Source: IMCC26256 sp037146835 (lineage in GTDB: Bacteria; Actinomycetota; Acidimicrobiia; IMCC26256). From it: a DNA stretch of 14,652 bases. A program made the position numbers and the translations under genes. Position 1 is the first letter of the stretch, and every line of letters begins with the position of its first letter. The stretch is from positions 1 to 14,652 of the forward strand of contig JBAWWI010000053.1 of the NCBI GenBank assembly GCA_037146835.1, in the 5' to 3' direction. Shown here in pieces: positions 7,099-13,817 of this stretch. Under the pieces are notes generated by a model, which saw only the letters and a program-made list of their open reading frames with translations, did not search any database and was not told the DNA's origin.

Positions 7099-7734
7099 TT
7101 ACTTGTTGGGCTGCGGAAGCACTCGCAGGTAAGGCTTGATTGTCTTCCAGCCTCCTGGGAATTTAGCCTTTGCATCCTCGTCACTTACTGAAGCGCCGAT
7201 GATGACGTCGTCACCGTCTTCCCAGTTGACGGGAGTTGCAACTGAAAACTTCGCGGTCAACTGCAATGAGTCGATGACGCGAATAATCTCATCGATGTTG
7301 CGCCCTGTGCTCGCCGGGTAGGTGAGTGTGAGTTTGACCTTCTTGTCTGGCCCGACCACAAATACTGAACGCACTGTGAGCGTGTCGTTGGCGTTCGGGT
7401 GGATCATGTCGTAGAGCCCCGCGACTACTCGGTCTGGGTCTGCGATAAGCGGGTAGTTCAGAGCGGTGCCTTGTGTCTCGGCAATGTCACCGATCCATGC
7501 GTTGTGCGACTCAAGGCTGTCCACGCTGACACCGATTAGCTTTACGTTGCGGGCATCGAAATCGGCCTTGCGGTTTGCAAAGGCTCCAAGCTCTGTCGTG
7601 CAGACTGGGGTGAAGTCCTTGGGGTGAGAGAAGAGGATTCCCCAAGAGTCTCCGAGGTACTCATGGAAGTTGAGAGGCCCCTGCGTGGTCTCGACTGTAA
7701 AGTTGGGTGCTTCGTCGCCTAGGCGGATTGGCAT
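7099..7734 (-). CDS. 1-Cys peroxiredoxin (Prx6-type)
   Basis: The enzyme reduces hydrogen peroxide and organic hydroperoxides in the cytosol through a single peroxidatic cysteine. The 211-aa product has an AhpC/TSA thioredoxin fold with the active-site stretch DFTPVCTTELG, Cys45 being peroxidatic, and the preceding LFSHPKD. The dimer-type C-terminal domain follows from about residue 150 (RNIDEIIRVIDSLQL, then KFPGGWKTIKPYLR near the end). This is the Prx6 layout rather than a 2-Cys AhpC. The frame stays open 11 codons further upstream to 7767, but a perfect AAGGAG lies 6 nt before the ATG at 7734, so I take that start. The gene is divergent from the MFS exporter and shares a 124-bp control region with it. 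Confidence 0.93.
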   Translation of the reverse strand: MPIRLGDEAPNFTVETTQGPLNFHEYLGDSWGILFSHPKDFTPVCTTELGAFANRKADFDARNVKLIGVSVDSLESHNAWIGDIAETQGTALNYPLIADPDRVVAGLYDMIHPNANDTLTVRSVFVVGPDKKVKLTLTYPASTGRNIDEIIRVIDSLQLTAKFSVATPVNWEDGDDVIIGASVSDEDAKAKFPGGWKTIKPYLRVLPQPNK

Positions 7735-7740
7735 TTGTTG

Positions 7741-7746
7741 CTCCTT
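7741..7746 (-). promoter_or_regulatory. ribosome binding site deciding the peroxiredoxin start
   Basis: On the - strand AAGGAG stands 6 nt before ATG (7734). It is one of the two best Shine-Dalgarno sequences in the window and rules against the longer frame beginning at 7767. Confidence 0.8.
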
Positions 7747-7803
7747 GACTGGTTCTTTGGCCGGCATACTTACGGCGTGGTTACGCTGCTAGGTCTAAGA
7801 ATA

Positions 7804-7816
7804 GCGAGGCCCTCGC
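7804..7816. promoter_or_regulatory. palindrome in the peroxiredoxin/MFS divergent region
   Basis: GCGAGGCCCTCGC is a perfect palindrome with 6-bp arms around one central base. It lies near the middle of the gap between the divergent peroxiredoxin and exporter genes. It could be an operator acting on both, or a hairpin in one of the leaders. No strong -35/-10 pair is evident on either side. Confidence 0.3.
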
Positions 7817-7858
7817 CTAAATGCCAGCGCGAAGGTCGGATTTTGATTGAGGTGTCGG

Positions 7859-9229
7859 GTGGCTGAGAATAAGGCGACATCCGAGACCCCTAAGCGCGGC
7901 CGAGTCGCACGTTTAATGATCGATACGCGCCCCCTAAAAAGGCGCGAGTTTCGACTTCTCTGGCTAGGAGAACTCGTCTCTGAGACCGGCTCCAACATCG
8001 CAGTCGTCGCCCTCTACGTGCAGGTGTATCGAATTACTGGATCTGCTCTTGCTGTCGGCGGCATTGGCCTGGTGCAGTTCGTGCCGATACTGCTATCGGC
8101 TTTGTTCGGGGCGCCCCTTGTTGATCGCCATGACCGCCGCAGCATTCTTCTAATCGCTCATTGGTGTGAGGCCGGAGCCGCTCTGTTGCTCCTTGCCGGG
8201 GTCTGGATTGGATCGCCGCCGCTAGTGCTCGTCTATTTCGCTGCGGCCTTGGTAGCGGGCTCTGGGAGTCTGGCCTTGGCTACTCGCTCGGCTATGACGC
8301 CAAATCTTGTACCCCACGACGAACTCCCCGCAGCCTTGGCTCTCAATCAGGCAATGTGGAATACATGTCTGATTGTTGGGCCTGCGCTCGGAGGATTATT
8401 GATTGCTCGTTTCGGGCTCGGGAGTGCATACGGGCTTGATCTGGTCACATTCGCAGCTGCACTAATCAGCGTTCGTTTAATGCTCCCTCACCCGCCGATA
8501 CATTTGGAGGCACGCGACTCTTCTGGCCTCAATTCTTCTGGCCTCGAGAGAGTTCCCGCCGAGCCTCTCGCTGAGCCTCTCGCTGAGCCTCTCGTCGCGC
8601 ATGAGTCGAGCGAGGAGGAGGGCTGGGCAAGAGTCACTGCCGGATTCAGATACCTCAAGGGGCGCAGAGTTCTGCAGGCCACATTCATTGTCGACCTCAT
8701 CGCAATGGTCTTTGGAATGCCGAGAGCACTATTCCCTGTACTAGCCGAGGTCCAGTTCCACGGCGGCCCTGCGCTCGTTGGCTTCCTCTTCTCAGCGGTT
8801 GCGGTAGGGGCCCTGATCGGCGCCCTTACCTCTGGATGGGTTCACAGGATCAGGAGGCAAGGACTCGCTGTTTTGCTCGCTGTCGCCGTCTGGGGGGCCG
8901 GAATCGTGGCCTTTGGGGCGAGTGGCTCAAGTATCGGCTTGGCGCTCGGTTGTTTAGCAGTGGCCGGTGGGGCTGATGTGATCTCGGCGGTATTTCGGAA
9001 CACGATTCTTCAGAGATCTGTCCCAGACGATCTAAGAGGAAGGCTCTCCGGCATACACATTTTGGTAGTCACCGGCGGTCCTCGTCTCGGGGACATGGAG
9101 GCCGGCTTGGTAGCGACACTTACTTCGCCAACAGTCTCGGTTGTCTCAGGAGGAGTCATTTGCATTCTTGCTGTTGGACTCCTTGCGATATTGGTGCCCT
9201 CTTTCACCAACTATCAAGCACCTGAGTAG
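7859..9229 (+). CDS. MFS transporter, MFS_3 / EntS-like exporter
   Basis: This is an integral membrane secondary transporter, probably a proton-driven exporter of a small molecule; the substrate cannot be read from sequence. The protein is about 456 aa with roughly 12 hydrophobic spans in two halves. The first half starts with the family-typical LKRREFRLLWLGELVSETGSNIA and has motif A-like VDRHDRRSIL between TM2 and TM3. LATRSAMTPNLVPHDELPAALALNQ is typical of the MFS_3 (enterobactin exporter-like) group. The central cytoplasmic loop is enlarged by Ser/Gly/Leu and Ala-Glu-Pro-Leu repeats. The frame opens with TTG at 7847, but I prefer GTG 7859, which has GAGG at 7849-7852 six nt before it. 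ATG 7916 is a third possibility. Confidence 0.85.
   Translation: MAENKATSETPKRGRVARLMIDTRPLKRREFRLLWLGELVSETGSNIAVVALYVQVYRITGSALAVGGIGLVQFVPILLSALFGAPLVDRHDRRSILLIAHWCEAGAALLLLAGVWIGSPPLVLVYFAAALVAGSGSLALATRSAMTPNLVPHDELPAALALNQAMWNTCLIVGPALGGLLIARFGLGSAYGLDLVTFAAALISVRLMLPHPPIHLEARDSSGLNSSGLERVPAEPLAEPLAEPLVAHESSEEEGWARVTAGFRYLKGRRVLQATFIVDLIAMVFGMPRALFPVLAEVQFHGGPALVGFLFSAVAVGALIGALTSGWVHRIRRQGLAVLLAVAVWGAGIVAFGASGSSIGLALGCLAVAGGADVISAVFRNTILQRSVPDDLRGRLSGIHILVVTGGPRLGDMEAGLVATLTSPTVSVVSGGVICILAVGLLAILVPSFTNYQAPE
8519..8548 (+). repeat. 15-bp in-frame tandem repeat, two copies
   Basis: TCTTCTGGCCTCAAT is followed by TCTTCTGGCCTCGAG, differing only in the last three bases. In the exporter frame it encodes SSGLN-SSGLE in the central loop. 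Confidence 0.8.
8558..8593 (+). repeat. 12-bp in-frame tandem repeat, three copies
   Basis: GCYGAGCCTCTC is repeated three times with one base difference in the first copy. It encodes AEPL three times in the central loop of the exporter, only 9 bp beyond the 15-bp repeat. The length keeps the reading frame, as expected for slippage tolerated by a flexible loop. Confidence 0.85.
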
Positions 9230-9259
9230 CAAATACGTTTCTTGGGATTTATCTTCCAT

Positions 9260-9288
9260 TTGACGCGGGCTGAAAATTTGGGTGGAAT
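9260..9288 (+). promoter_or_regulatory. sigma70-type promoter for the DUF3052-SRAP unit
   Basis: TTGACG (9260-9265, five of six to consensus) and TGGAAT (9283-9288, four of six) are separated by exactly 17 bp. The expected start of transcription is about 9295, a few bases before the ATG at 9298, so the mRNA would be leaderless or nearly so. No Shine-Dalgarno sequence precedes that ATG, which agrees. A 5-bp inverted repeat TTCCA/TGGAA (9254-9258, 9283-9287) flanks the core. Confidence 0.5.
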
Positions 9289-9297
9289 GGTCCTCCC

Positions 9298-9720
9298 ATG
9301 CCTGATCCTAAGAGTCAATCGACAACATCTCTCCCGAAAAAATTAGGGATCAAAGAGGATGCAGTCGTTGCGTTGATTTCTTGCCCGCCTGGATTCGATC
9401 GCGAACTTGGAAAGCTCCCCGCGAGCGTTGAGGTGCGATCCAATGCGCGTGGACACGCGGATGTAATTGTTTTCTTCGCGACAAGGCGCGCTGAGCTTGC
9501 GCGACGCATGCCCGGTTTTAGGCGCTCCCTTGCAGAGGGAGGAAGTCTCTGGGTTGCATGGCCCAAGCGAACATCGGGTGTAGCAACGGACCTCACCTTT
9601 GAACCAGTTCAAGAGATTGGTATTGAGGCCGGACTCTCCGACGGACGCGTCTGTGCGATTAACGGGCATTGGTCTAGCGTGCGTTTTGTAGACCCGGATC
9701 AATCTTCAAACCGCACCTGA
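9298..9720 (+). CDS. DUF3052 family protein
   Basis: The 140-aa product matches the pattern of the small actinobacterial DUF3052 family, whose biochemical role I do not know. Family landmarks are KLGIKEDAVVALISCPPGF (about residues 15-33), DVIVFFATRRAEL (about 55-67) and GGSLWVAWPKRTSGVATDLT (about 81-100). The ending GRVCAINGHWSSVRFV (about 116-131) is also typical. The alternating strand/helix order and the GG turn before the WVAWPK strand resemble a reduced Rossmann-like fold, but I see no complete nucleotide-binding motif. There is no signal peptide or membrane span, so it is cytosolic. It has its own promoter candidate, and the SRAP gene begins 10 bp after its stop, so the two are probably one unit. 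Confidence 0.8.
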   Translation: MPDPKSQSTTSLPKKLGIKEDAVVALISCPPGFDRELGKLPASVEVRSNARGHADVIVFFATRRAELARRMPGFRRSLAEGGSLWVAWPKRTSGVATDLTFEPVQEIGIEAGLSDGRVCAINGHWSSVRFVDPDQSSNRT

Positions 9721-9730
9721 GTTCAGTTCC

Positions 9731-10453
9731 GTGTGCGGAAGGTTCGTCCAAGCATCTTCGCCAGCCTTACTCCTCGCCCAGTTTGGGGCTATTGAGGTAG
9801 TAACGGATCTCGCCGATCCGGACTACAACGTCACGCCGCGTAGAGAGGTGACCGTAGTGCTCAATACCGTAGAAGGCGAGCGAGTAATTGATCGCCTGCG
9901 CTGGGGATTGGTGCCGAGGTGGGCTAAAGACAAGGCAATCGGAGATCGTCTAATCAACGCACGAAGTGAGACTGTAAGGGAGAAACCTTCCTTCAAGAGT
10001 GCCTACGCGTCGCGTCGATGCATTATTCCAGTCGATGGTTTCTATGAATGGCGAGCTATCGATGGGCAGCGAACGAAGCAGCCAGTCTTCATTCATGCCA
10101 ATACTGGACAGCCGATCGCAGTTGCTGGCATCTGGGAGTCGTGGCGGGATCCAGCTGATGGCAACGACGCAATCGCTCCCTTACGCACTTGCGCGATTCT
10201 TACCACCGAAGCAAATGCAATGATTGAGCCAATACACAATCGAATGCCAGTGATCCTTGATGAGCAAGATTGGGATGCATGGCTAGGTGCATCAACGGCG
10301 ATGGACGAACTCGATGCGCTCCTAGCTCCAGCGCCCGACGATGTGGTGGCCTGGCACGAAGTAAGTACCGCTGTTAATAACACGCGCAATAATGACTCGT
10401 CTCTGATGCTCCCACTAGAGGCGAGCGAGGATTCTTCTGAGACGCTATTTTAA
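9731..10453 (+). CDS. SRAP-domain protein (HMCES/YedK), abasic-site shield
   Basis: SRAP proteins covalently cap abasic sites in single-stranded DNA through Cys2, protecting replication forks. The 240-aa product begins MCGRF; removal of Met1 exposes the Cys2 that forms the thiazolidine link. The other active-site residues are in place: Asn33 in YNVTP, Arg78 in INARSE, Glu106 in GFYEW and His169 in HNRMPVIL. These correspond to the residues used by E. coli YedK. The start is GTG at 9731, forced by the need for Cys at position 2. There is no Shine-Dalgarno sequence and only a 10-bp gap from the DUF3052 stop, so translation may depend on that gene. The last 20 or so residues are acidic and unlike the core domain. 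No LexA-box pattern is obvious upstream. Confidence 0.93.
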   Translation: MCGRFVQASSPALLLAQFGAIEVVTDLADPDYNVTPRREVTVVLNTVEGERVIDRLRWGLVPRWAKDKAIGDRLINARSETVREKPSFKSAYASRRCIIPVDGFYEWRAIDGQRTKQPVFIHANTGQPIAVAGIWESWRDPADGNDAIAPLRTCAILTTEANAMIEPIHNRMPVILDEQDWDAWLGASTAMDELDALLAPAPDDVVAWHEVSTAVNNTRNNDSSLMLPLEASEDSSETLF

Positions 10454-10484
10454 AGTATGAAATCAAGAGATGAGGTTTGGTCCT

Positions 10485-11222
10485 ATGAGTAGCTTGAGTC
10501 ACGGTCAGTACATAGATTCATTCACTGCGGATGCGGCAGCGATCCGCGATGTATTTGTGAAAGCGGTTCCAGAGATGAGTGTGCCCGCCACCCCAGAGTG
10601 GGATCTTGGTCGGCTCGTCAAGCACGTCGGGACAGTATTTGTCTGGGGCACAGCTGTCGTCGAACAGCGACCCGAGCGTGTCGATCCGAGGAGCCTCGAT
10701 ATCGGCCTACCGGAGGAGCGCAGCGATTATGGCGAGTGGTTGGTTCGGGCCGCCTCTAACGCGGCCTCTGTCATGTCCTCTGCGGATCCAAGCGACGACT
10801 GCTGGTCATGGGGAGCTGATAGTCATGCTGTGTTCTGGTCGAGGCGCTTAGCCAACGAAATCAGTGTCCACCGCTGGGATGTTCAGAGCGCGTTCGGTGA
10901 TCCAGACCCGATTGCGGCGCACCTAGCCGCTGATGGGTTAGATGAGATTCTTGAGAACCTCACGTTTCGACCTGACACAGATCTGCGGGGTGTAGGGGAG
11001 AAGCTTCACCTGCACGCCACAGACTGCGAAGGTGAGTGGCTCATTACTCTCGGCGCTGAAGGAGTGGAGTTCAAGCACGAGCACGCAAAAGGCGATGTAG
11101 CGGCACGTGCGACAGCCTCTGATCTGCTTCTACTTATTCTCGGGAGAGTTGCACCTTCATCTATTGAGACGTTTGGTGATGTTGAGCAGCTAGATAGATG
11201 GCAGCAGCGCCTGAAGTTCTAG
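10485..11222 (+). CDS. maleylpyruvate isomerase family mycothiol-dependent enzyme
   Basis: The 245-aa product belongs to the DinB-like MDMPI family (TIGR03083 type) found in actinobacteria, whose founding member uses mycothiol as cofactor. The N-terminal four-helix domain (about residues 8-150) has the hallmark WDLGRLVKHVG and the downstream ANEISVHRWD. The predicted metal ligands are His47 and the ExxxH pair Glu125/His129. The C-terminal part (about 155-245) is an alpha/beta domain ending ETFGDVEQLDRWQQRLKF. The real substrate is unknown because most family members are not maleylpyruvate isomerases. The frame also has an ATG at 10470, but GAGG at 10472-10475 lies 9 nt before ATG 10485, which I prefer. 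It lies 31 bp after the SRAP gene and may share its transcript. Confidence 0.85.
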   Translation: MSSLSHGQYIDSFTADAAAIRDVFVKAVPEMSVPATPEWDLGRLVKHVGTVFVWGTAVVEQRPERVDPRSLDIGLPEERSDYGEWLVRAASNAASVMSSADPSDDCWSWGADSHAVFWSRRLANEISVHRWDVQSAFGDPDPIAAHLAADGLDEILENLTFRPDTDLRGVGEKLHLHATDCEGEWLITLGAEGVEFKHEHAKGDVAARATASDLLLLILGRVAPSSIETFGDVEQLDRWQQRLKF

Positions 11223-11253
11223 AGCAGTTCTAGTTCTCTCGCTAATTATCTTA

Positions 11254-11886
11254 CTAGTTGTCTTGTGACTGATAGTCGGGATCGAGCGCACCGCGAAGGA
11301 GATCTAGTACGTGCCTACGGCGCGCAGCGAGAGCCTCGGGAGATAGCGGATCGATACCGAGCAGTTTTGCGGCGAGCGGTGCATCCGAGAGGTACGAGAG
11401 GACTGCGCCATAGCCAGTAAGCAAGAACTGGGCGGCGTCGTAGCGGCGGAAGCGCCCGGCATCCATCTCACGCTCTAGAAAATCTACGGCGCTATCGAAC
11501 ATCGGGCGCAGGACCTCCCCAAGTTCTTCGGAGAGCATCGGTCCGCTACCTAGCGCCTCACGTCTTGTGAGACGAATAAACGCAGGGTGTGCCTCGAAGT
11601 ACTCGAATGCTGCGACCAACACGCGCTCGGCCTTCTCCCATCCGCCACTGCCACCGACGATGGCAACGTTTACAAGCGAGGTCCAGTCGACTAGTTCGGC
11701 GATCAAAACCTCTCGATACAGAGCTTCCTTAGAGGGGAAGTGATGCAGCAAACTCGGGCGCTTAATCCCAACATCGGATGCAATGTCAGTGAGGCTCGCA
11801 GAGGCAAAGCCTTCGTCGGCAAATCGCTGCAGTGCGGCAGCAAGAATTAGTGCACGTGTTGTACCGGGCTGTCTCTGTGGAGCCAT
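11254..11886 (-). CDS. TetR/AcrR family transcriptional regulator
   Basis: This is a ligand-responsive dimeric repressor by family. The 210-aa product has the N-terminal TetR helix-turn-helix at about residues 9-56, reading TRALILAAALQRFADEGF, then SLTDIASDVGIKRPSLLHHFPSKEALY. The remaining helical domain (about 60-205) is for ligand binding and dimerisation, and its ligand cannot be predicted. It lies 46 bp downstream of the LLM oxidoreductase on the same strand, so it is either the last gene of the thioesterase operon or has its own promoter. TAGTCT 8 nt before its ATG supports the latter. The thioesterase/oxidoreductase pair is the natural candidate target. It is convergent with the MDMPI-family gene across 31 bp. 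Confidence 0.92.
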   Translation of the reverse strand: MAPQRQPGTTRALILAAALQRFADEGFASASLTDIASDVGIKRPSLLHHFPSKEALYREVLIAELVDWTSLVNVAIVGGSGGWEKAERVLVAAFEYFEAHPAFIRLTRREALGSGPMLSEELGEVLRPMFDSAVDFLEREMDAGRFRRYDAAQFLLTGYGAVLSYLSDAPLAAKLLGIDPLSPEALAARRRHVLDLLRGALDPDYQSQDN

Positions 11887-11894
11887 AGGGACTC

Positions 11895-11900
11895 AGACTA
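11895..11900 (-). promoter_or_regulatory. candidate -10 element (TAGTCT) for the TetR gene
   Basis: On the - strand TAGTCT (TANNNT form) ends exactly 8 nt before the TetR ATG, the spacing expected for a leaderless transcript. There is no Shine-Dalgarno sequence and no good -35. Confidence 0.25.
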
Positions 11901-11932
11901 TGCGATTAGAGCGAGCGGGCACCTTTGGCGCG

Positions 11933-12892
11933 CTATGCACTCGGCGCAAGGGCACGAAGAACCTTCATGGTGTCCTCTGGTGAGGCAAGCATCATGGGCA
12001 TGGGCGTAGTGATGCCGTTCTCTGCATATTTCTTGACGTGCTGCGCACATTCTTCGGGGGAGCCGTTGACAATGAGGGCGTCAAGGACCTCATCTGGGAT
12101 CGACTCCGTTGCCTTCTTACGGTCGCCGGCTTTCCATGCATCCCACATGTCACGAAAGGCCTCGCCACGCCCGATCCATTCATGGAACGCTGCGTAGACG
12201 GGGACGTTCATGTACTCGGCAATTAGGCGTGTACCCATTGCGCGTACTGCCGCTCGATCCTCGCTAGGCATAACGAATATACGCGCGGCAACCTCTTTGT
12301 CGGCCCCAACTAGCGGTGCGACTACCTTCACATCATCGGCGGAGAGCCAGTTGACGATTGCCCCGTCACCCTCTTCTCCTGCAAGCTTCAGCATCCCTGG
12401 GCGAAGAGCACCAACGAGAATCTGCGGTTGCTCTTTAACTCGCAACCCGAGGCGGAAACCATCCACTTTAAAGGTCTCGTACTCTTCTGTGACTTTCTCC
12501 CCGGCGAGAGCGGCGCGTAGGAAGCGAATCGTGTCGCGTGTGCGCTGGTAAGGCTTATCGAATGGAATGTTGTTCCACCGCGAGACAATTACGTTCGATG
12601 AGGTTCCGAGGCCTACAGCTACTCGGCCAGGTGCCGCTTCACAGAGCGATGCGATGGACTGCGCAAGTAGGGCTGGGCCACGCGTGTAAACCGGTATGAC
12701 TGCGCTGCCTAGTCTCAATGAAGGGGTCCACGCGGCGGCCAAGGCGAGTGGCGTGAAGGCATCATGTGCCCCGGCCTCACTTGACCAAACATCGGTAAAA
12801 CCAAGCTCCGCGATCTCCTCGATGTATTTACGGTGATCGGCGAGGGTTACACCCATCAACGGGATAGTTACTCCCCAGCGTTGCTTAGTCAT
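11933..12892 (-). CDS. LLM class flavin/F420-dependent oxidoreductase
   Basis: The 319-aa product is a luciferase-like monooxygenase-fold TIM barrel of the kind that in actinobacteria usually uses coenzyme F420. The N-terminal strand RWGVTIPL, the second-strand GFTDVWSSEAGAHDAFTPLAL (about residues 31-51), the glycine-rich RVAVGLGTSS (90-99) and ALRPGMLKLAGEEGDGAIVNW (162-182) are family landmarks. FMN cannot be excluded as cofactor and the substrate is unknown. The frame extends to 13048 upstream, but that part is antisense to the thioesterase and lacks family sequence. ATG 12892 has AGGAG 8 nt before it and overlaps the thioesterase stop as ATGA. The two proteins are therefore made in a coupled way and may act on the same acyl substrate. 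Confidence 0.9.
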   Translation of the reverse strand: MTKQRWGVTIPLMGVTLADHRKYIEEIAELGFTDVWSSEAGAHDAFTPLALAAAWTPSLRLGSAVIPVYTRGPALLAQSIASLCEAAPGRVAVGLGTSSNVIVSRWNNIPFDKPYQRTRDTIRFLRAALAGEKVTEEYETFKVDGFRLGLRVKEQPQILVGALRPGMLKLAGEEGDGAIVNWLSADDVKVVAPLVGADKEVAARIFVMPSEDRAAVRAMGTRLIAEYMNVPVYAAFHEWIGRGEAFRDMWDAWKAGDRKKATESIPDEVLDALIVNGSPEECAQHVKKYAENGITTPMPMMLASPEDTMKVLRALAPSA

Positions 12893-13710
12893 TTCTGGTT
12901 CTCCTGAATCATGTCTTCTCGAAACTTGCGAACAATTGCCGACTGGCTTGCTGTGGCGAGAAGAGTTCCGTCCTCGCCCCATAGGTGTACTAATCCGTGA
13001 CCAAATCCATGCTCCACTGCGTGAATGCGGACATCCGCAAGTATCCACTCAGTTGGAGTTCGCGAGCAGATTCTAAGGGTGTTGTCGAGACTGTTTCCGC
13101 CCGCGCGCTGCCCGAGTGCCTGCGAGATTCCGAATGGAACATAGTCGCCCACGATTGCAAGAGCAGCCGCGGACATCTCTAAGAACTCGGGGAGCCGTAC
13201 CCAGAGTGAGCACCTGCCTGTGCCGGCAACTCCGTCGAGCTCCGTGAAGTCGCGAGCGTCCGCGAGGCGCATATCCATACGCTCGCTAATTGTTCCGCGC
13301 ATGTGGGGCGGGATCTCGCGCCCCACACAATCCTCAGGCGGTGGAACATCTGGTCGCTCTGCCCACTGGCCTAAGAAAGGCACATCTCTCTCACCCAGCG
13401 CTGCCTGAACCGTAAAAATTTCCTTGCCGTCTACTCGACCGACAGCGCGTGCTTGACTCACTTGATGCCCGCGCACCATCTCCTCAACAGTTATCTCTAA
13501 CTCTGCTGGCGGCAGAGCGAACTCCAAGAACTGGGCCGTCGCCCAGACAGTTGGTCGATGCGTGTAGTGCTCTAGCGCAGTTATCGCAGCTCCAAGGCCG
13601 GCGCCTCCGAAGAGAGCTCCAATCCCTGAGCAGAGGCGGCGCTCCACATCGAAGCTCCAGAGTGTGGGCTCTTCGTGATCTCGCAGGCCAAAAAACGTGA
13701 TGTCATCCAT
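12889..13710 (-). CDS. acyl-CoA thioesterase, TesB-like double hotdog
   Basis: The enzyme should hydrolyse acyl-CoA to free acid and CoA in the cytosol. The 273-aa product has two hotdog domains, about residues 1-115 and 150-265. The second ends in the TesB-type pattern GNSLDNTLR, EWILADVRIHAVEHGFGHGLVHLWGEDGTLLATASQSAIVR in shorthand. By analogy with TesB the catalytic set would be Asp209 and Thr211 plus Gln256. LeFALPP near 62-68 and AQAxAGR-like SQARAVGRV (85-93) fit the first domain. It is the first gene of a - strand unit and overlaps the LLM oxidoreductase by 4 nt. The ATG at 13710 has only AAGG 4 nt before it, and TAGGCT stands 8 nt upstream. The chain length preferred cannot be told. 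Confidence 0.87.
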   Translation of the reverse strand: MDDITFFGLRDHEEPTLWSFDVERRLCSGIGALFGGAGLGAAITALEHYTHRPTVWATAQFLEFALPPAELEITVEEMVRGHQVSQARAVGRVDGKEIFTVQAALGERDVPFLGQWAERPDVPPPEDCVGREIPPHMRGTISERMDMRLADARDFTELDGVAGTGRCSLWVRLPEFLEMSAAALAIVGDYVPFGISQALGQRAGGNSLDNTLRICSRTPTEWILADVRIHAVEHGFGHGLVHLWGEDGTLLATASQSAIVRKFREDMIQENQK

Positions 13711-13718
13711 TCCGCCTT

Positions 13719-13724
13719 AGCCTA
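13719..13724 (-). promoter_or_regulatory. candidate -10 element (TAGGCT) for the thioesterase operon
   Basis: On the - strand TAGGCT ends 8 nt before the thioesterase ATG, the same arrangement as before the TetR gene. No convincing -35 is visible. One GGCACA half-site (13726-13731) begins 2 bp upstream of it, where a bound repressor would block transcription. Confidence 0.25.
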
Positions 13725-13725
13725 C

Positions 13726-13800
13726 GGCACAGGTTGTCCGGGGCTTCTCTCGTTCTCTATTGCTTGTGCCAGATGTTGAGAGGGGTACCGTAAGGGCACA
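13726..13800. promoter_or_regulatory. three GGCACA/TGTGCC half-sites in the divergent control region
   Basis: GGCACA occurs at 13726-13731 (+), 13765-13770 (as TGTGCC, i.e. - strand) and 13795-13800 (+), all within the 107-bp gap between the thioesterase and pirin genes. The last two form an inverted pair with starts 30 bp apart that bracket the pirin -35 and touch its -10. This would suit an operator for a dimeric regulator, but no known consensus is claimed. Confidence 0.35.
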
Positions 13801-13804
13801 TAAT
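13776..13804 (+). promoter_or_regulatory. sigma70-type promoter candidate for pirin
   Basis: TTGAGA (13776-13781) and CATAAT (13799-13804) each match five of six consensus bases and are 17 bp apart. The predicted start, about 13811, falls at the end of the Shine-Dalgarno sequence. The transcript would then lose part of that site, so a weaker upstream promoter may also be used. Confidence 0.45.
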
Positions 13805-13805
13805 G

Positions 13806-13811
13806 AAGGAG
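13806..13811 (+). promoter_or_regulatory. ribosome binding site of pirin
   Basis: AAGGAG lies 6 nt before ATG 13818 and settles the start of a gene whose stop lies outside the window. Confidence 0.75.
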
Positions 13812-13817
13812 AAATTC

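Noticed and set aside
7735..7767. 11-codon N-terminal extension of the peroxiredoxin
   Set aside because: A perfect AAGGAG precedes ATG 7734 and the family normally begins at MPIRLGDEAPNF.
8488..8700. 70-codon - strand frame with GSARGSARGSAG repeats
   Set aside because: It is merely the antisense reading of the AEPL repeat in the exporter loop.
12893..13048. 52-codon N-terminal extension of the LLM oxidoreductase frame
   Set aside because: It is antisense-frame sequence inside the thioesterase gene, has no family similarity, and ATG 12892 has a good Shine-Dalgarno sequence and an ATGA overlap.
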